A stretch of DNA of 64,000 nucleotides from Tritrichomonas musculus (Eukaryota > Parabasalia > Tritrichomonadida > Tritrichomonadidae): contig JAPFFF010000031.1 of the NCBI GenBank assembly GCA_039105265.1, forward strand, positions 124,001-188,000, written 5' to 3'. The stretch's first letter is position 1; each line of letters begins with the position of its first letter. The translations under genes and the position numbers were made by a program. Below the pieces are notes generated by a model. The model was not told where the DNA came from. It made no database searches and worked only from the letters and a program-made list of their open reading frames with translations. Positions 31,101 through 44,700 of the stretch are shown here, piece after piece.

Positions 31101-34100
31101 ACAGATGCAGACAAGCCAGTAATTTTTGATGAAAAAATGTTTTTAAAAACAAATCCTTTCTCAATGCAAAAGAAAGACAGCGATCATCCTTTCAAAAAGA
31201 TAATAAGTTTATCTCATCAAAAGAATAAAGATGTTGACAATTCACCAATTCCTCCACCGAATTCACCAACAATGAAATTAGTTGATGCAAGAACTCAAGC
31301 TGATATTGAATCTTTCTTCAATGAAGAATCAATTAAAAAGAGATCACTTTTTATATCATCACCAATGTGGCAAGTAAATATTCCTAACAGAATAACTGCA
31401 GTCATATGTCAAGCTGTTCGAACTTTTAGAGGAAGTGGATCAATGGTAATATCAGAATACAAAATTTGTGATTTTGATCTGCATCCACCTCCTCCAATTG
31501 TAATAGCAGCTGATGAAGAAACAAAGGCTCGAATTGAAGCTCTTCAAGAACAATTGAAAAATATTTCTGCAAATTCATCAAATCAAAAAGTCAGAAATGA
31601 CCTCCTCCGCCAAATTCCTGAAATGACTGTATTCTTTAGAGACAGATTAATTAAAAATCAAGATTACAAAATTGATTCTCTTCGAGCAAGAGTTCAATCA
31701 ACTGAAGATCAATTAAAAAGAATTAGAGAACAAAAGCTTGCTGATATAAGAAGAAAAAGTCGTGCTTTTTATTCGGCTTCTAGAGGAAATATTTCAGGTC
31801 CGCTAATTGTTGATCACAAAATGACAAGTGGATTAACAGAAAATTCTGAAATTGCAGCATCTAATCAACAATTGTTAATAGATAAAAATAAACCTCTAAT
31901 TATTGAATCCTCGGCTACTGTTTTAAACAAGAAAAAAGTTGATGTGAAATTTGAATTAATTGAAAATTCTGCAGATTCTTTGGCAGAATCCATTCGTCTT
32001 TTACAAGGAAACTTTAATTTTCTTACAAATCAGATTGAAATTGGTCAACAAATTATTACAGAATTTAAAGGTGATATTGATTCTTATGAATCTTTCCTTC
32101 GAGCAACTAAAAATTTAGATGAAAATAACGAACAGTTTATTGAACGCCTTAAACAAAATGAAAAGTTGATTTCAGATTATCATTCACAATTAAATCCATT
32201 CAATGTTAGACAAAATCAAATTCTCAATCTTCTCAAAAATTACAAGAAAGAAGAAGATAATAAAGATATTCAATTAACAGATAATGAAAAACTTAAAATG
32301 CAACAAAAAATACTTGATGAAATACAGAAAAAAGCTGAAAATTCTCAATCAGCAATTGATCCTTCAATCATAATAGATCAAATTAAGGCTTCCCTCAAAA
32401 TAATTGATGAAATCGGAATTTTAGAATTTGATGAAGAAGAAAGTCGTATTCTTCGAACAATTCGCTATAAAGTTGAGAAATATCGAACTCAATTAGATAA
32501 TCATGAAAAAATTGACGCAGATGATTTAGACTCTGTTTTAATGGAAACACAAAGTTTTATTTCTGGAATTAAGCCAAAAGTTCAATCACGAATGAGTTCA
32601 AATAATAAAAATCTTTTGATTGAAAATGAAGATCTCAAAAAGCAAGTTGTTAAAAATAAAAAAGCTCGAATTAAAGCTGAAAAAGAATTGTCAATTCTTA
32701 AAGATAAAGAAATAAATTACGAAACGCAAGTAAATCTGCTTAAAAATCGATTATCTGAGCAACAAGAAGTGGCAGAAAATTCAACATCGATGTATTTTGC
32801 ACAAATTGCTTCATTAAAATCAATTGTCAGTCAAATGTCATCAGGTGATCCAAACAACACTGATTTTATTAACCAAATAAAGAAAGAAATTTTGAATCTT
32901 CAAACAATTTCTGAAACAGCTGTGAATCAAAAAGAATTATATAAAATGAAAGCAAATGAAGCTGAAGATCGAATCATTCAAACTGACGCTGAAAAAGCAA
33001 CTGTTATTCGTGAATTGAATGGACTTCATGCAAAATATGAAAAATTAGATGCAATTGTGAAGAAAGCTTACGAAGAAAAAATGTTTTATGAATCTGATAT
33101 CACAAGATTAAAGACTGAAAAAGCAATAGAAATTGAAGCACAGATGAAGCTCGAGAATCAGTTATCGCAGCTTGTTGAAGAAAATTCAAAAACAAATGAT
33201 ATCATTAAAGAAAAAACAGAGAAAATTGAAAAATTAAAGAAAAAAATAAATTCACTCAAATCAGAAAATGACGAATTATCAATTCAAGTAACTTTTGGAC
33301 TCGGAAGACGACGAGATATTCCTAAAACAACAAAAGAAACGCAAACAATGTTTAAACGAGTAAAGAAAAAAGAAATTGAAAATAATTCTCAACAACAAAA
33401 TAATCCAGCAGAAACAGAAAAAGATGTCTTGCATGAAAAAGAAAACCAAAAAAAGAAAGAAAGCATGATTATTAATATAAATGAAGCAAACGAAATAAAA
33501 AAAGTAAGAAGCAGTGCTAGAGAAGAAGAGGAGGAAGAAAAAGGAATTGATGAAAATGAGCCTATTAATGCCAATTTCGATTTTACCGAGCCAGTTGCTA
33601 AATTATCGAAAGTAGCATCAAATAACTCAAATAATCAAATCATCTTGAGTGAATCCAATTCTTCACTTTCATCTTCACAGTTTGAGTGGCAAGAAGACAT
33701 TGATCAAGACACATATAACGACGATGTTGTGTTGCATACTGAAGTCAGCACAAAGCAGCAATATGAAAGCATTGAAAAAGGCGAAAAGGCGGTTTCTATC
33801 GTTCATTCGCCACTCTCTGTTAAGAAAAAGAAAAATGCGGTTTTTCAATCTCAGCAAAAAACTTATGTTCAATTAAAATCAAATAAAACGAGACCAAAAA
33901 CCGTCATTCACGCATCAAGGACACAAACCAATCCGGAAGACTTGACAATTGGAAATGTCAGCCCTGGAAAAAGACAATTAACAGGTGCAACTCAATCGCC
34001 AAAGCCAATTCTTCCTAAATCGTTGCATAACATGAATAGCAACATTTTGAATATGCAAGTTTTGAAGCCTCTTGAACCTCTCGAATCGGCTGTGTTGACG

Positions 34101-35348
34101 ACCAATTATGAAGGCAAGTATCCATCAACAGTTCCAGCTTCGCCAAAATGCAATTCTAATTCATTGACTCCTACGTCAAAGTTACAGCAAAGGAAACAGC
34201 AACAGCCAAAGCCATTGAATTTCTACACAGAAGCCGACAACGGATTGAGTGAGACTGTTCGAATTACAAAATATGATGTTGAAAGTAGTACTCCAAATGT
34301 CTCTCAGAAAAGTCCGATTATAGCGCCAACATATTCAGAGCAGCAACTCGCAAATAGTCTTCAAATGGGTCAGATGCAACTCCCAAAAATGGCTGAAGTT
34401 CATAAAATCATGATTAGACTTCGTGAGAAGCTGCTCAAAGTTCAAAATAAGCTCGAGAAGAGAGTTGAAATCATCAATGATTTAAAGAAAAAATTGACCG
34501 AAGCGGTCAATGAGAACAAGCAGCAAAGATTGACAATTCTAAAAGCAGAAGATGAATCAAAACGGGCAATGATTCGTTTTGATGCACTCAAAATCAGGTA
34601 TGACATCATATTCAAAGAGCTTTCAGTCAAAGAAGAAGATCTTTCAAATTGTAAGCGTGAAATTTCTGAATTAAGAAAGATTTCAGCGCCTGCGGCATCG
34701 AGTTTGAGTCGTCTGAGGAATGCCCAATATGAGCAAATAAGAATTTTGCGTGAGAAGGAGCGTCAGAAAGGAATGATGACAATGGCAAAGAGTGCAATGA
34801 ATAATGCAACTAACAGTGAAGCTCAAAAACATTTGAATATGCTCATGAAGAACACTCAAAAGTCGATTGCTCGTTTGGAAGCAAAAAGAAGAATGTGGAA
34901 AGATGTTGAAAAGAAGCAAGTAATGGGAGCTCTTGGAGCACTTTCATTAATTGATGATAAAAAGTCAATATTGTCATTAAGAAGGTCGATATCTTCAGTA
35001 AATGCGTCTCCTTTTAGATCAAAACTTACTCAAAAAAATAGATTTTCAACGGCAGATTTGCAAATTAACGATGATATTAAATCTTTGGTTCTCGCTGTTA
35101 ATTTAACTCCAAAAAATGATGCTTCTCTCGTTTCAAGAAGTGAACAAGCATCGAATTTGACTCCCGTGTTTGCAAAGCAATTGGAAAATATAAATAGAAT
35201 GAAGCCTGAATTGAGTGAAGAAGAAAAGAAGCAAATTATTAGAGGAAATCTGCAGCCTGAGCTTGAAGCTAGAATTAAAGCCACAGAAAAAGAAAGAGAA
35301 GAAAAAGAACGAATGGATAATGTTATTATTACTCCTGTTAAAAAATAA
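28134..35348 (+). CDS. Giant coiled-coil protein, 2,404 residues, with a TTG where ATG is expected
   Basis: Not recognised beyond being a very long coiled-coil protein. Heptad-rich stretches cover about residues 75-260, 290-690, 770-880, 1,330-1,480, 1,530-1,800 and 2,080-2,270. They are separated by Ser/Pro-rich linkers and one ordered-looking block (PMWQVNIPNRITAVICQAV, near 1,085). Such proteins in trichomonads are plausible cytoskeletal, basal-body or Golgi tethers; this is inference. The frame opens at 28134 with TTG in TTGGATAATCAAGTC after an A-rich leader, where ATGGAT would be expected. An in-frame stop lies about 36 bases upstream with no ATG between, and the first in-frame ATG is 28356 (residue 75). 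The early residues (NLPNGWYYNESQEADFWKSL) look coding, so either TTG initiates, one base is changed, or the true start is 28356. Confidence 0.8.
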   Translation: MDNQVASKVGLAKFRPLQISNEKDSKASSNLPNGWYYNESQEADFWKSLETDSNVNPKLEIAKRESEQHEFITEMNDSSTKIKAILDKFDDIDRETLNELSQITENDDYMENTSSSFFEDAKNNVTQYMIEMKELSDSQTSLLDNLKIWFQSMGENEEFLNNEQEKAVDHTNRSTVIDFMSNYIQETEEKIERTQNVHQNVSQFWLKQMTQFKRELNQKNSEISHLKSSLEKLESTNKSSKNRQTSKKDKKQTNLQSDPEIMNKMQNQLKTIEEQKYQIDDLKMQLANAHGQIGLSISNSSSSPEKIQLIITEKENEIGRLKYETETQIQMLQQRIHQLEKQNQKLQNDIILEREKYQMSLNQLSKSETQIHELEGSVHKYVQLLELERNKPRNIDDSSIDNTSNDLLLEERILEIAKCKEEIRELKLKHKEEMIEQSETLRNKFAIEKQKFINSLNSNDEQALIQSIISEYEKKLEEQNKNYEILKTNLAQQWGSKLSLLTHQYETRLKSMQASNEIALLKKKEEIQYEVQKAKLEFEDEFNKKVLVISQSFSNKIAKLEALMSRLKTHNEALKKEILSYKEILNIKNADENAEETENEDDIEEDAFNPIESMLDRTEIVKTELEEQKNWELGQQKVYFMQYFQKMAEENQKELRNLLLSLQNSLSHVDSDGENSITVQDSLEKISDTFVALNSHCQTMNQNEEEEEIDEKVSLREVTERMSILKSKIISLTAENNELRKANPNYSKYDSENEQLKMRVKFLESLQKGDTDEAAKNLLQIEKKLRMEIDVKDAIIDQLKAHICTCTLETIPIFSKDVNEKIIFDEAQKDKGKSIGSNFALNYDNVKNSLLEIDFTEGSIEIPLDYFEEEEEVANEEVASNDPKSSVKPKTTVKTKIKTVIREVPKIEYRERHKINVKKSVSPSISIEIDEKQSNLSIRRGQSMTLEFAAPSKNQCYVKTKVIDEKPAELSPAADESQEMRQVKNELKITDADKPVIFDEKMFLKTNPFSMQKKDSDHPFKKIISLSHQKNKDVDNSPIPPPNSPTMKLVDARTQADIESFFNEESIKKRSLFISSPMWQVNIPNRITAVICQAVRTFRGSGSMVISEYKICDFDLHPPPPIVIAADEETKARIEALQEQLKNISANSSNQKVRNDLLRQIPEMTVFFRDRLIKNQDYKIDSLRARVQSTEDQLKRIREQKLADIRRKSRAFYSASRGNISGPLIVDHKMTSGLTENSEIAASNQQLLIDKNKPLIIESSATVLNKKKVDVKFELIENSADSLAESIRLLQGNFNFLTNQIEIGQQIITEFKGDIDSYESFLRATKNLDENNEQFIERLKQNEKLISDYHSQLNPFNVRQNQILNLLKNYKKEEDNKDIQLTDNEKLKMQQKILDEIQKKAENSQSAIDPSIIIDQIKASLKIIDEIGILEFDEEESRILRTIRYKVEKYRTQLDNHEKIDADDLDSVLMETQSFISGIKPKVQSRMSSNNKNLLIENEDLKKQVVKNKKARIKAEKELSILKDKEINYETQVNLLKNRLSEQQEVAENSTSMYFAQIASLKSIVSQMSSGDPNNTDFINQIKKEILNLQTISETAVNQKELYKMKANEAEDRIIQTDAEKATVIRELNGLHAKYEKLDAIVKKAYEEKMFYESDITRLKTEKAIEIEAQMKLENQLSQLVEENSKTNDIIKEKTEKIEKLKKKINSLKSENDELSIQVTFGLGRRRDIPKTTKETQTMFKRVKKKEIENNSQQQNNPAETEKDVLHEKENQKKKESMIININEANEIKKVRSSAREEEEEEKGIDENEPINANFDFTEPVAKLSKVASNNSNNQIILSESNSSLSSSQFEWQEDIDQDTYNDDVVLHTEVSTKQQYESIEKGEKAVSIVHSPLSVKKKKNAVFQSQQKTYVQLKSNKTRPKTVIHASRTQTNPEDLTIGNVSPGKRQLTGATQSPKPILPKSLHNMNSNILNMQVLKPLEPLESAVLTTNYEGKYPSTVPASPKCNSNSLTPTSKLQQRKQQQPKPLNFYTEADNGLSETVRITKYDVESSTPNVSQKSPIIAPTYSEQQLANSLQMGQMQLPKMAEVHKIMIRLREKLLKVQNKLEKRVEIINDLKKKLTEAVNENKQQRLTILKAEDESKRAMIRFDALKIRYDIIFKELSVKEEDLSNCKREISELRKISAPAASSLSRLRNAQYEQIRILREKERQKGMMTMAKSAMNNATNSEAQKHLNMLMKNTQKSIARLEAKRRMWKDVEKKQVMGALGALSLIDDKKSILSLRRSISSVNASPFRSKLTQKNRFSTADLQINDDIKSLVLAVNLTPKNDASLVSRSEQASNLTPVFAKQLENINRMKPELSEEEKKQIIRGNLQPELEARIKATEKEREEKERMDNVIITPVKK

Positions 35349-35700
35349 ATGTTTGTGATTATTTATATATAAAATGTATAATTTATTTTTTTTATTTGTT
35401 TGTTTTAAAAATAAGTATAAAATAGTTTTTTCATGATAGCGCTTAAAGTATCGTGTAAGAAAATGAATATGAAAATTGAATTCTGAAAAAATGTGTAATC
35501 TGTTCAAAATAAAAAAATGATGGTTGAATTAAAATAAAGTCTTGCTTTTAAATAATGCAAAAGAAATGTGGAAGAAGAAGATATATAAATATTTGACATT
35601 ATCTACCATAATTGACCTATTATATCATCGATTTTTTCATTATCAGAAAAATAAAAATCTTTTTCAGAAAACATAATCGTTATAATTTAAAAATCGCGAG
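35349..35700. other. Intergenic region upstream of the HECT ligase gene
   Basis: AT-rich, no gene seen. Two related TCAGAAAA strings, ATTATCAGAAAAATAAAA and TCTTTTTCAGAAAACATAAT, lie within ~65 bp of the ATG and may mark transcription starts. No RNA gene is visible. Confidence 0.5.
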
Positions 35701-38700
35701 ATGGGTCCTAATCCTTCCCGTGTAGCAAAGCCTGCATATGAAAATTACAACTCGTTTGCAGGTGACAGAGAAGCTATATTCGAAGTTTCACCAGATGAAC
35801 AAGCATTTTGTCTCGATTTTACATCGCCTCTTTTTTCGAAACGGCCAGAAGAAGTTGTGAAACCTTTTTATTTGCCCGATGAAAATACGATTGTCGATAT
35901 TATGGCGGATCCTGTTGCCTTTACTCAGGCTACTACACCTTGTGAAGTATGGCAAGATGTTGTAGCACCTTTATTTTCAGGCGTAGATGATACAAAACCT
36001 TATATACACCAGCTATTAAATGCATATTATAAATTTTTAAAAGAAAGGCCCATCGTTTTCATGGATAACGAAGATAATCAAATTAGAGAATTAAATGAAG
36101 AAAGGCAAATGGAAACGCAAAGTTTAGCTGCAGCTCATTCAAATTATAAAAATCCGCAAATTGAAATTAATGATAATCTTATTAAAAAACTAAAATTAGA
36201 TTCTGACGATTTTCAAATTGGTGCAATTCTCGATATAATTCCTGGTAATTCACAAAGTTTTTCTGGTTCGAATTTGGCTGCGAATTCTTCAGAAGATAAA
36301 AGTTCTAATGATCATTTACAATCAAAAAATAATCAATATTTAATTCCATGCTATCATCCATCATACGATCAAATTACGTCAAAAGTTTGTCAAAATGTGG
36401 ACGATGCATTTTCTGCATATGTTGCAATTAAATGGGGTTTGTTTGCGGGCGATATTACTCCAATATTTGTGGCTTTGAAATATTTAATCAAAAAAAGTCA
36501 AAACGAACGTGACTTTTCGAAAACGCCATTTCATTATTATTTTAATAATTTCCAAAGTACAATTGAAAATTTCCCTCTTGAGAATTCTATATTATTTCCA
36601 CATCATAAAAAACTTAGTCATACAACAATTATTAATTTCAAAATGCCAAAAACTCCATCTAGATCAATGATGACATGTAATGGAAAATATATCTACGTTC
36701 TTGGTGGACATTCTTTACTGACTATTATTTCTTTATCAAAATTTGTTAATAATAATGAGCACCGATTTCGTTGCTATGACTTTGAAATCAAGAAAAAGAA
36801 ACGAATTGACGCATTTATCGCTATCAGTAATGGTTATCTCATTGTTGGAGGAAGATTTCTTGATCATGAGCAAATATACAATACTCAGCCTTTCTCGAAA
36901 GTCGAAGACACAATTACATATGAAACAAATGCCTTTTTCAGGTCATCTCCAAAACTTGTACCACCTGTTGCTTGTGATGGAACATATATTTATTCTTTAA
37001 TTAAACCCAAAAAACTCGCAGTTTTTTCATTAAGTGAGAAGCACATTATATTTCACCGATATATCAAATTAAAGAAAAATGGTCACGAACTTCTTGATCC
37101 TTTCAAGCATCTTGTTCCAAAACAATGGATGGATACAGCGAACATTTATACAAATGGTGTCTTTTTCTCATTCATTGTTCTTAAACAATCAAATCAAAAT
37201 CGTTTTGAATACTTTATTCGTAATTTTTCACTTGCAACTGGAAATCATATTAAAGATCTTCATCTTAATTTAAGATGGCCGATACAATCAATTATTTTTG
37301 ATCCATGGAATGATTGTTTATGGGCTCTTTCACCTTCAAAAGATGACGTAAATTTAACCAAAATGATGACATATGGATCAATGCCCCCTTGGATGACAGG
37401 TTTATCAACAGAATTGATAGATTCCGAAGATGATTTAAAGAAATTCGGTGAAGATCTCAAAAATGCTAAGAATGCAACTAGTGTTATGAATACTCTGATT
37501 GATGTATTTTACTATCTTGGAATACATTATTCTGGTGCATTGTTTGATGCCATTTATACAAGTCCTCAATTAATATACAACGTTCAAATGGCCCAATTTT
37601 TAGGATCTTGTACACAACTACTTTTTGATACCATAATTGATCTCATACAATATTTAGTTGACCAAGTTAAAACGAAGCCAAAGCATAGTGATTGGAGTGA
37701 TCAAAGTAAATCTGAGTATGCATTAAAAATGCTCTTTTCTATTTTGCAATATAATTTGTCAAATACTGAAAAAAGAAGAGAAGTTGTTGCTCCAAAAGAA
37801 GAAACAACAGGAGCAATAATCGACCTTATGGAAAAAATTTTGAATGATAATTCTCTCGTATTTTTGTATTATAATGCAGCTTTCTTACTCTTTTCATGTT
37901 TTAACTTTTTATTCCAAAACCGTTTAACAAGATGTCCGACTATTTTTTCGTTAATTTTATCAAAAATTAAAAGAGATGATTTCATTTATTATGGTTTATG
38001 TCGTATTAATGATTGCCATTTCCTCCCATACTGTATATCATATGAAAATTGTAGGCAAATAGTTGAACCAATATTTGAAAAAATGGTCACAAAGCCATTA
38101 GAGTTTCAATCAAAGCAATTTGAATTTATCTCGCTTCTTCAATCTTCTTTAATGCTTGAAATGAGAAAAGTTTATTTGGATCATCCATCAGGACTTCCAC
38201 CAGCCAAAATGCAACTTCAAAAAGCATTCTTTATGTATTCTAAATCATTTACAGAGCGAATGATAAACTTTATTCAAATTCCAAATCTTCAATTAATTGA
38301 AAAATATATTAAATATTCTTCATTCTTTCGATTATTTAGGAAATGGTTAATGTTTCTTCAACCGCTCGCAAAATTTAGTAGAGTTTCATCGACATTAGTA
38401 TTTTATTTACATTCATTATTTACTCCTTTCCAAACAATTATTACAAAAATTAGCAGTAGACAACTAACTGATGATGGAAAAGATTTTTCTTATACAGCTA
38501 AGGTATTTAATGAACTTTTCTCAATTTATTTAGATTTTATATCATCACTTTTAAATGGTGGAGAAGAACTTCAAAGTGCTGGTCAATATACTTGGCTTGT
38601 TAGATCAACATTAGATTCGCAAATGAAGCCTGAAATTGTTAATCAAATGACAGAAACTTTTTTAAGCGAATCAACTTCAGTAAACCAAAAAATTAAAATA

Positions 38701-41700
38701 TTAAGCGAGAAATGGACTTTAGATGATGATTTAGAAGCCAGTAATTCTAATGATAGTGAAGATGAAAGTAGTAATTCCCATCCAGTTCAAAATATGCAAA
38801 AAGCAGTAATTGAATTAATAGCAAATGGGTTAAATCCAAAAGAAACTCCTTCAATTAAAAGTTTATTTGATTATTTATATACAAAAGTTAAAGTCAGAGC
38901 ATTCAATATTAAATTAAATGAAAAAGATAGATATTTAGAAAGACTTGTTTTCTTTGCATTCATGCGACAACTTGGATTTAGCAATGAAGTTGTTGAACTT
39001 AATAATGATTTATTATCTGATCAGCAACCTGTTCTGTCTCACTTTATTCGAATGTCAGTTGAAGGAATTTACAGAATTCGAAGAGAGACGCGTGCAGTTA
39101 AGCAAAGTGCCATTCAAAATAATGATCAGCAAAGTCTCTCTGATTATCTTCTAAATCTGAAAAAGAAATGTATATTTTTAATTAATATTCAGCCTTGTAT
39201 TAGATTCCAGCAAAACGATATTGATACAATTTTCCCTGAATTTTTGAAAAGAATTCAAACTTTTTTAATAGGTAAATTAGATATCAATGAATGTTTTGAA
39301 TTAATTGAAGAAGCTGATAACGCCAGAAAGCATATTTCAACTGGTCTTAAATTAGTTAATGATATTATTGAAAGTAAGTCAATGCTTGATGACTTAATAA
39401 CTTTTATGCTTGATCGTTTATCAGCATCAGAATCAATCATGAAATATTTATCATCCCTTCATTTTTCAACAACTGATCCGTCAGAAAACACTGGTTTTAA
39501 GAATGTAATGACACTTTTGAACTTATTGTCAAAGATGATTGCTGAAATACCAGATCCATCAGTTACAAATACATTAATTATCTTTTATTCCAATTTTATT
39601 TTAACAATAAGTAAGATTAACCCTGATGCAATACATAAGCCATTAGAAGATTTATTAATTCACCTAATTGAAAAGAAGAAATATATTTCGCAACAATATT
39701 TTTCATCATATATGGCTTTAGTTGTATCATGTGTTTATGCGATATTTACTGAATCACCACATCCTTCGCAAGCATCTCTCTTTGAAATGCTAAAATCTAT
39801 TTTATTCCCAGATAAGGTTTTGAATGAAAGTCAACTTTCTGTTGTTCGTTTATGTATTTCTGCAGGAATGAATCTTCCTTATACATCAGATACAATTATA
39901 TCATTTATTAAATTCTGCAAGCCTTCATTTTATCACCCTGCATTCTCATTATTATTCGAAGTCATTCGAAAATCGCAACAGCAGAAAAAGATATTCATGT
40001 TTATATTAAAAGAAATCGCACAAATTTGTTCTGGTGCATTTTCGTCATTATTAGCTGATTCGCCAACTTTGGTAACTGCAACAAAAGATTCAAAAACTGT
40101 TAAAACTCCTGGAATTTCACTTTGTGCTTGCAGCGATATGATTCAAATTTGTAGGCGATGTTTAACCTCAGATGGTGAATGCAAGAAAATTCTCATCTCT
40201 ATCATCAGATATATATTAAAACGTGGAAAATGGCAAAATGATGACAATGTTGAAGATAAAGACAAAGACTTAGATGAAACAAAAGATAGTGATTTGAAAG
40301 TCTTTAGAAATCAAATTTATTTATTTGCCGTTTTTGCAATCTTATCAAATGCAATTGATATATTCAAAAGTTCATCAATGATCAAAGATATGTCAAATAA
40401 CACAATATTTTATATTGAGCACATTGACCAAAAGCAATTCCATTATATTGGATGGCAACTACCTATTACACGTAAATCAATTCAGAGATTAATTAACTTT
40501 TCACCTGATTTGACACCAATTTCATCAATGCCATTTTCACCTGAATTATTCCCTGAATATGATTTATTAATTCCATATTTCAAGAAAGCGATTGAAGGAA
40601 ACTTTTCATCAAATAGAGATGATGCTCTTGATTTCTTTGTTCTTTCGTCATTTATGATTTATTTGAATGACAAATATTTCTTGAGAACATTCATAAATGA
40701 ATTATATTCAAATGACTTTCAATTCCAGATTGAATCGATTGCATTTGACAGCTATGCAAAAGAATTCATTTCAATTCTTAAGATGCATCTTGCTGATCAT
40801 TCGATTGGATTTTCGATGAACCAAACTAATCATCCTTTATTCTTACATTGCTCACCGGCTCATATATCATCGAACAAAAACTACAGAGTAACTGGAAATG
40901 AGATAAAATGTCTCAATGGTACTCATGTATTAATATCAACACGTTTAAGTTTGAAGCATCCAACCTATTTAGAGTTATCTGTTCAATCACCTGCACAATT
41001 TAACGTTGGTGTTCATTCTTTCACACCGAATCAATCAATATCAGCCACATATTTATTCTCCTATAAGAGCAAGCAAATTATATATAATTCATTTGTTGTT
41101 AAAACTGTTCAAATGAGCTCAAATATATCTAATTTGATTATTTCCTTCAACCCAGCAAAACGTAAAGCAGCATTCTTTGATTCATCATCAACAAAGATTC
41201 ATTCAGCTGTTCTTCCATCTGATAAATGCTGCTTTATAATTCAAACATTTGATCCTGTTTCAATCAAATACCATATTTCATATGTCCCTCTTACAAATTG
41301 TTCAATTAGCGATTCTAATGCACAATTCTTATGTCCAATTTCTGGCAAGACTGTCTTCAAACGAACCAATATATTCAAGCAAATGAAAGGTTCTTTAACG
41401 AAGAACAAAGTTGAAAAGCCAAAAGGTAAAAGCAAGAAGAATAAATTTGTTTCTCCTTTGAAAGATGTTCCATTTGATGACATTATCAAAGCTTCAAAGA
41501 TTGTATCAACAAAGCCAGCAGAGTTAGACACTAATATCTTTTCAATGAGCTTTGTTCAAATGGATGAAGAACCTATCTTCAAGTTCACTAATGATTTGGT
41601 TAGTTCGCCATTTGTTTTATATCCATTTCATATCATCAAAGAATGTGGACACTCATTGAATACAAAGCGTCACAAGGATGAACAAATTCAGCAGCCAACA

Positions 41701-44700
41701 TTTGCTTCTATTAAATATGAAAGAATTTCAAATTGTGCGATTAAAACGCCAACTGTTTCATATTATGAAGTAGATTCATCGATTTCTCCAATTACTTATC
41801 GTTTTGAATCAATGAATGACGCAGTCTACATTGATGACAACACTGGAGAAGTCGAATTAATCGACAAAACTAAACTTCATCCAGTTAATTATCTTCAACC
41901 TTTTCATCCAAACAACTATCCAGTCATGCCGACTGACATCTTGAATCTTTATGCCACTGGTTATGTATCCAAGTTCCGTAACAAAGTTAAGAATCAAATA
42001 CTCTTGCAATTAATTGCATCTCCTTCAATTTTGAATTCTTCTGCTTCTGCTCCTTCTTCGGTGCCTCCGAGTGGGTTCACAAACTCAATATCAACAATGC
42101 CTTCCAGCGTGGCGATTGCTAATCTTGCCAACTCAATGGATTGCATATTTGACATTTTCGAGTTTTCTCTACAAAATGTCATTGAGTATTCAATTTCATT
42201 GATGCTTTTCCTTGAACCAGTCCATGTTAAACTGGTCAACGAGAAGAAATCGCCAGTTAACTTTGATTTCAACATCTTGGATAGGAATCAAATGGCTTCC
42301 TCCACGAAATACATACATAAAGCTGCTTTGAATAACATTTTATTGTACTTTAGTGCCAGAAATCAAGCTGCAACTGTCCTTGATATTTGGTTCAACTATT
42401 TAAAGCACCAATTTTCTGACATTCAGAATCATTTCATTGCACAAAAGCATCCATCAGCTGTTATTTTCCCTCTTGCAGCTTTAACTGTTCCCAAATACAT
42501 CTCAATTCCAGGTGCTTCTTCACTTCTTGTCTTCAAGACAGGCTTCTCGAGAGAAACGCCAGTTATTGCGCAAGTTCAAGTGAGTGAAATAACAAGAAAT
42601 CAAGCTTCTAAAGCGAAATCAAATTCGAATGAATCCAATATTTCATTACAACCATCCGAAGCAACTCAAAATAATGAAACGAATATATCATTAGCTGAAA
42701 TTGCATCCAGTCATTATTTAACTGTTGGTGTAGATAAGCCAATTCCAATATCAAGCAACATTGCATTAATTTCTGGAGATTCTCTTGATTTGACGCCTGT
42801 TAAAATCATTGATGGTGTTTCAATTGTAATTCTTCCAATTTTCTCATCTTCAAATGAATCATTATTTGGCACCTTCTTCCAACTCATCATATCATTCAAG
42901 TACTTTGTTTACTACTTATCACAGCACATTGAAGAGATAGATAACAATAAGATTCATTCTTATCGTGCCAAATTGTATCAACTTTACATTGATTCATTCA
43001 TTGCAGAGTCGCCATTCTTTTATTATTTCGGTGAAGATGTTCTTGAATTCTTAAGAACAACATTGCCAACTTCTGGTTCTGATTTCACAGATGACATGCC
43101 TGTTAAACTTTCTCTATTGGCTCTTTATACTGACGTAAAGAAGTATCCATTCATTGGTCAATTCTTAGAAGAACAGCAAATGATGTGGGATGAAAGAATG
43201 CTTCTTCCTTTGAAAGAACTTTTCCCCGAATTCTTGACCGAAGCTGATAAAAGAGAAATTGCGCAAATTCCTAAAGAAGAAAAGAAAACTTGGGGACTTC
43301 CACAGCCGCCATTACCACAAGAATTATCTTTATCAAATGATAATGATTGTTCACAACTTGGTGGCCAATTAAAGAGAATGATGAAACCAAGAACATCAAT
43401 CATTGGTTATCCATTCCACTTGCTAATTCATCTTTGGTGTCATTATGCTTCTCTTTATCCGCCATTTGAGAAGAAGATCATTTCTGACACCGTCTGTCAA
43501 ATCAAGTTTACTTTCTATGTTCCAAAGGCTGTTGAATTTCTCTGTGGAGCATCACCAGCGCCACTTCTTCGTTATTCAAGCAACAAAGATATGAGTGATG
43601 CTCTTGAAATCGCTCCATCTCAACCAACGCATCTTTCTGTACAAAAGTCAGAGATGTCAATGATTATTGTCAACAGTGACAATTGTCTCTATTTAGAATT
43701 GACATCAGGAAACACTTGGAAAGACTTCCAATTTGCTTTAATGGCATCATCTGAAGGACAAACAGAAGATTTCATCAAGGAATATCGAAACCAATTTGTC
43801 GATGATGTTAATCTTCTTGTTTTGCATTGGGACATTCGGAATGATGAGAAAATCTTGTCGTGTTTCCCTGTTCAAAGGTTTTCTGATACAACGATATCAT
43901 TAGAAATTCCACCCGTTTTTCTACTTCATTCTGAATTTCCACTTCCACTGCATTTATTGACTATTCGAGCAACATTGTTGTTTGCCTTGAATTGGACATT
44001 GTATTATGACAAGATTTCATTTGAAAATGATCCATCATTGAAGTGTCTTTGTCAGTCAATGTCAATGTCATTAAGAATGGGAAGATTTAGGCACCTCATT
44101 GAGCAGCAAAGTAACGATGATCCAAATGAAATTCAAATCAACAGACGAGAAGCTTATGAAATAAGAACAGGAACATCTGATGATTTAAAGATGACAATTA
44201 TTGCGCAATTAACACGTTGTTACAAAGATCCTCGAGCATTCAGAAGAAGAGGAGATAAACCTTGGCGTGTTACTTTAATGGGAGAAAGTGGAATTGACGC
44301 TGGTGGTCCTGCAAGAGAGCTTGTTTCTGAAGCTGCAAAAGATCTAGTTTCACCTTTTTGTGGCTTGTTTATTCAAGTTCCAAATGGAAGAAACGATGTC
44401 GGATCAAATCGAGATTCAGTTATACCAATTGCTGATCCTCGTCATACAAATGCTCTCGAACAATACAAGTTTGCTGGCGTTTTAATTGGTATTTGTATCA
44501 GAAGTGGAATAGTTCAAGACCTTAATATTGCTCCTTTTGTTTGGGAATATCTTGCTTCTGGAAGTTTGACTATTGAAGATATCTTTGCTATTGATGAAAA
44601 TTATAGAGTCTTGATCGAATCCTTAATGGAAGCAATTAAATCTGAAATTGATGAAACTACTTTTGAATCAAAATTCAATCTAAGATTCGTTATTTATGAT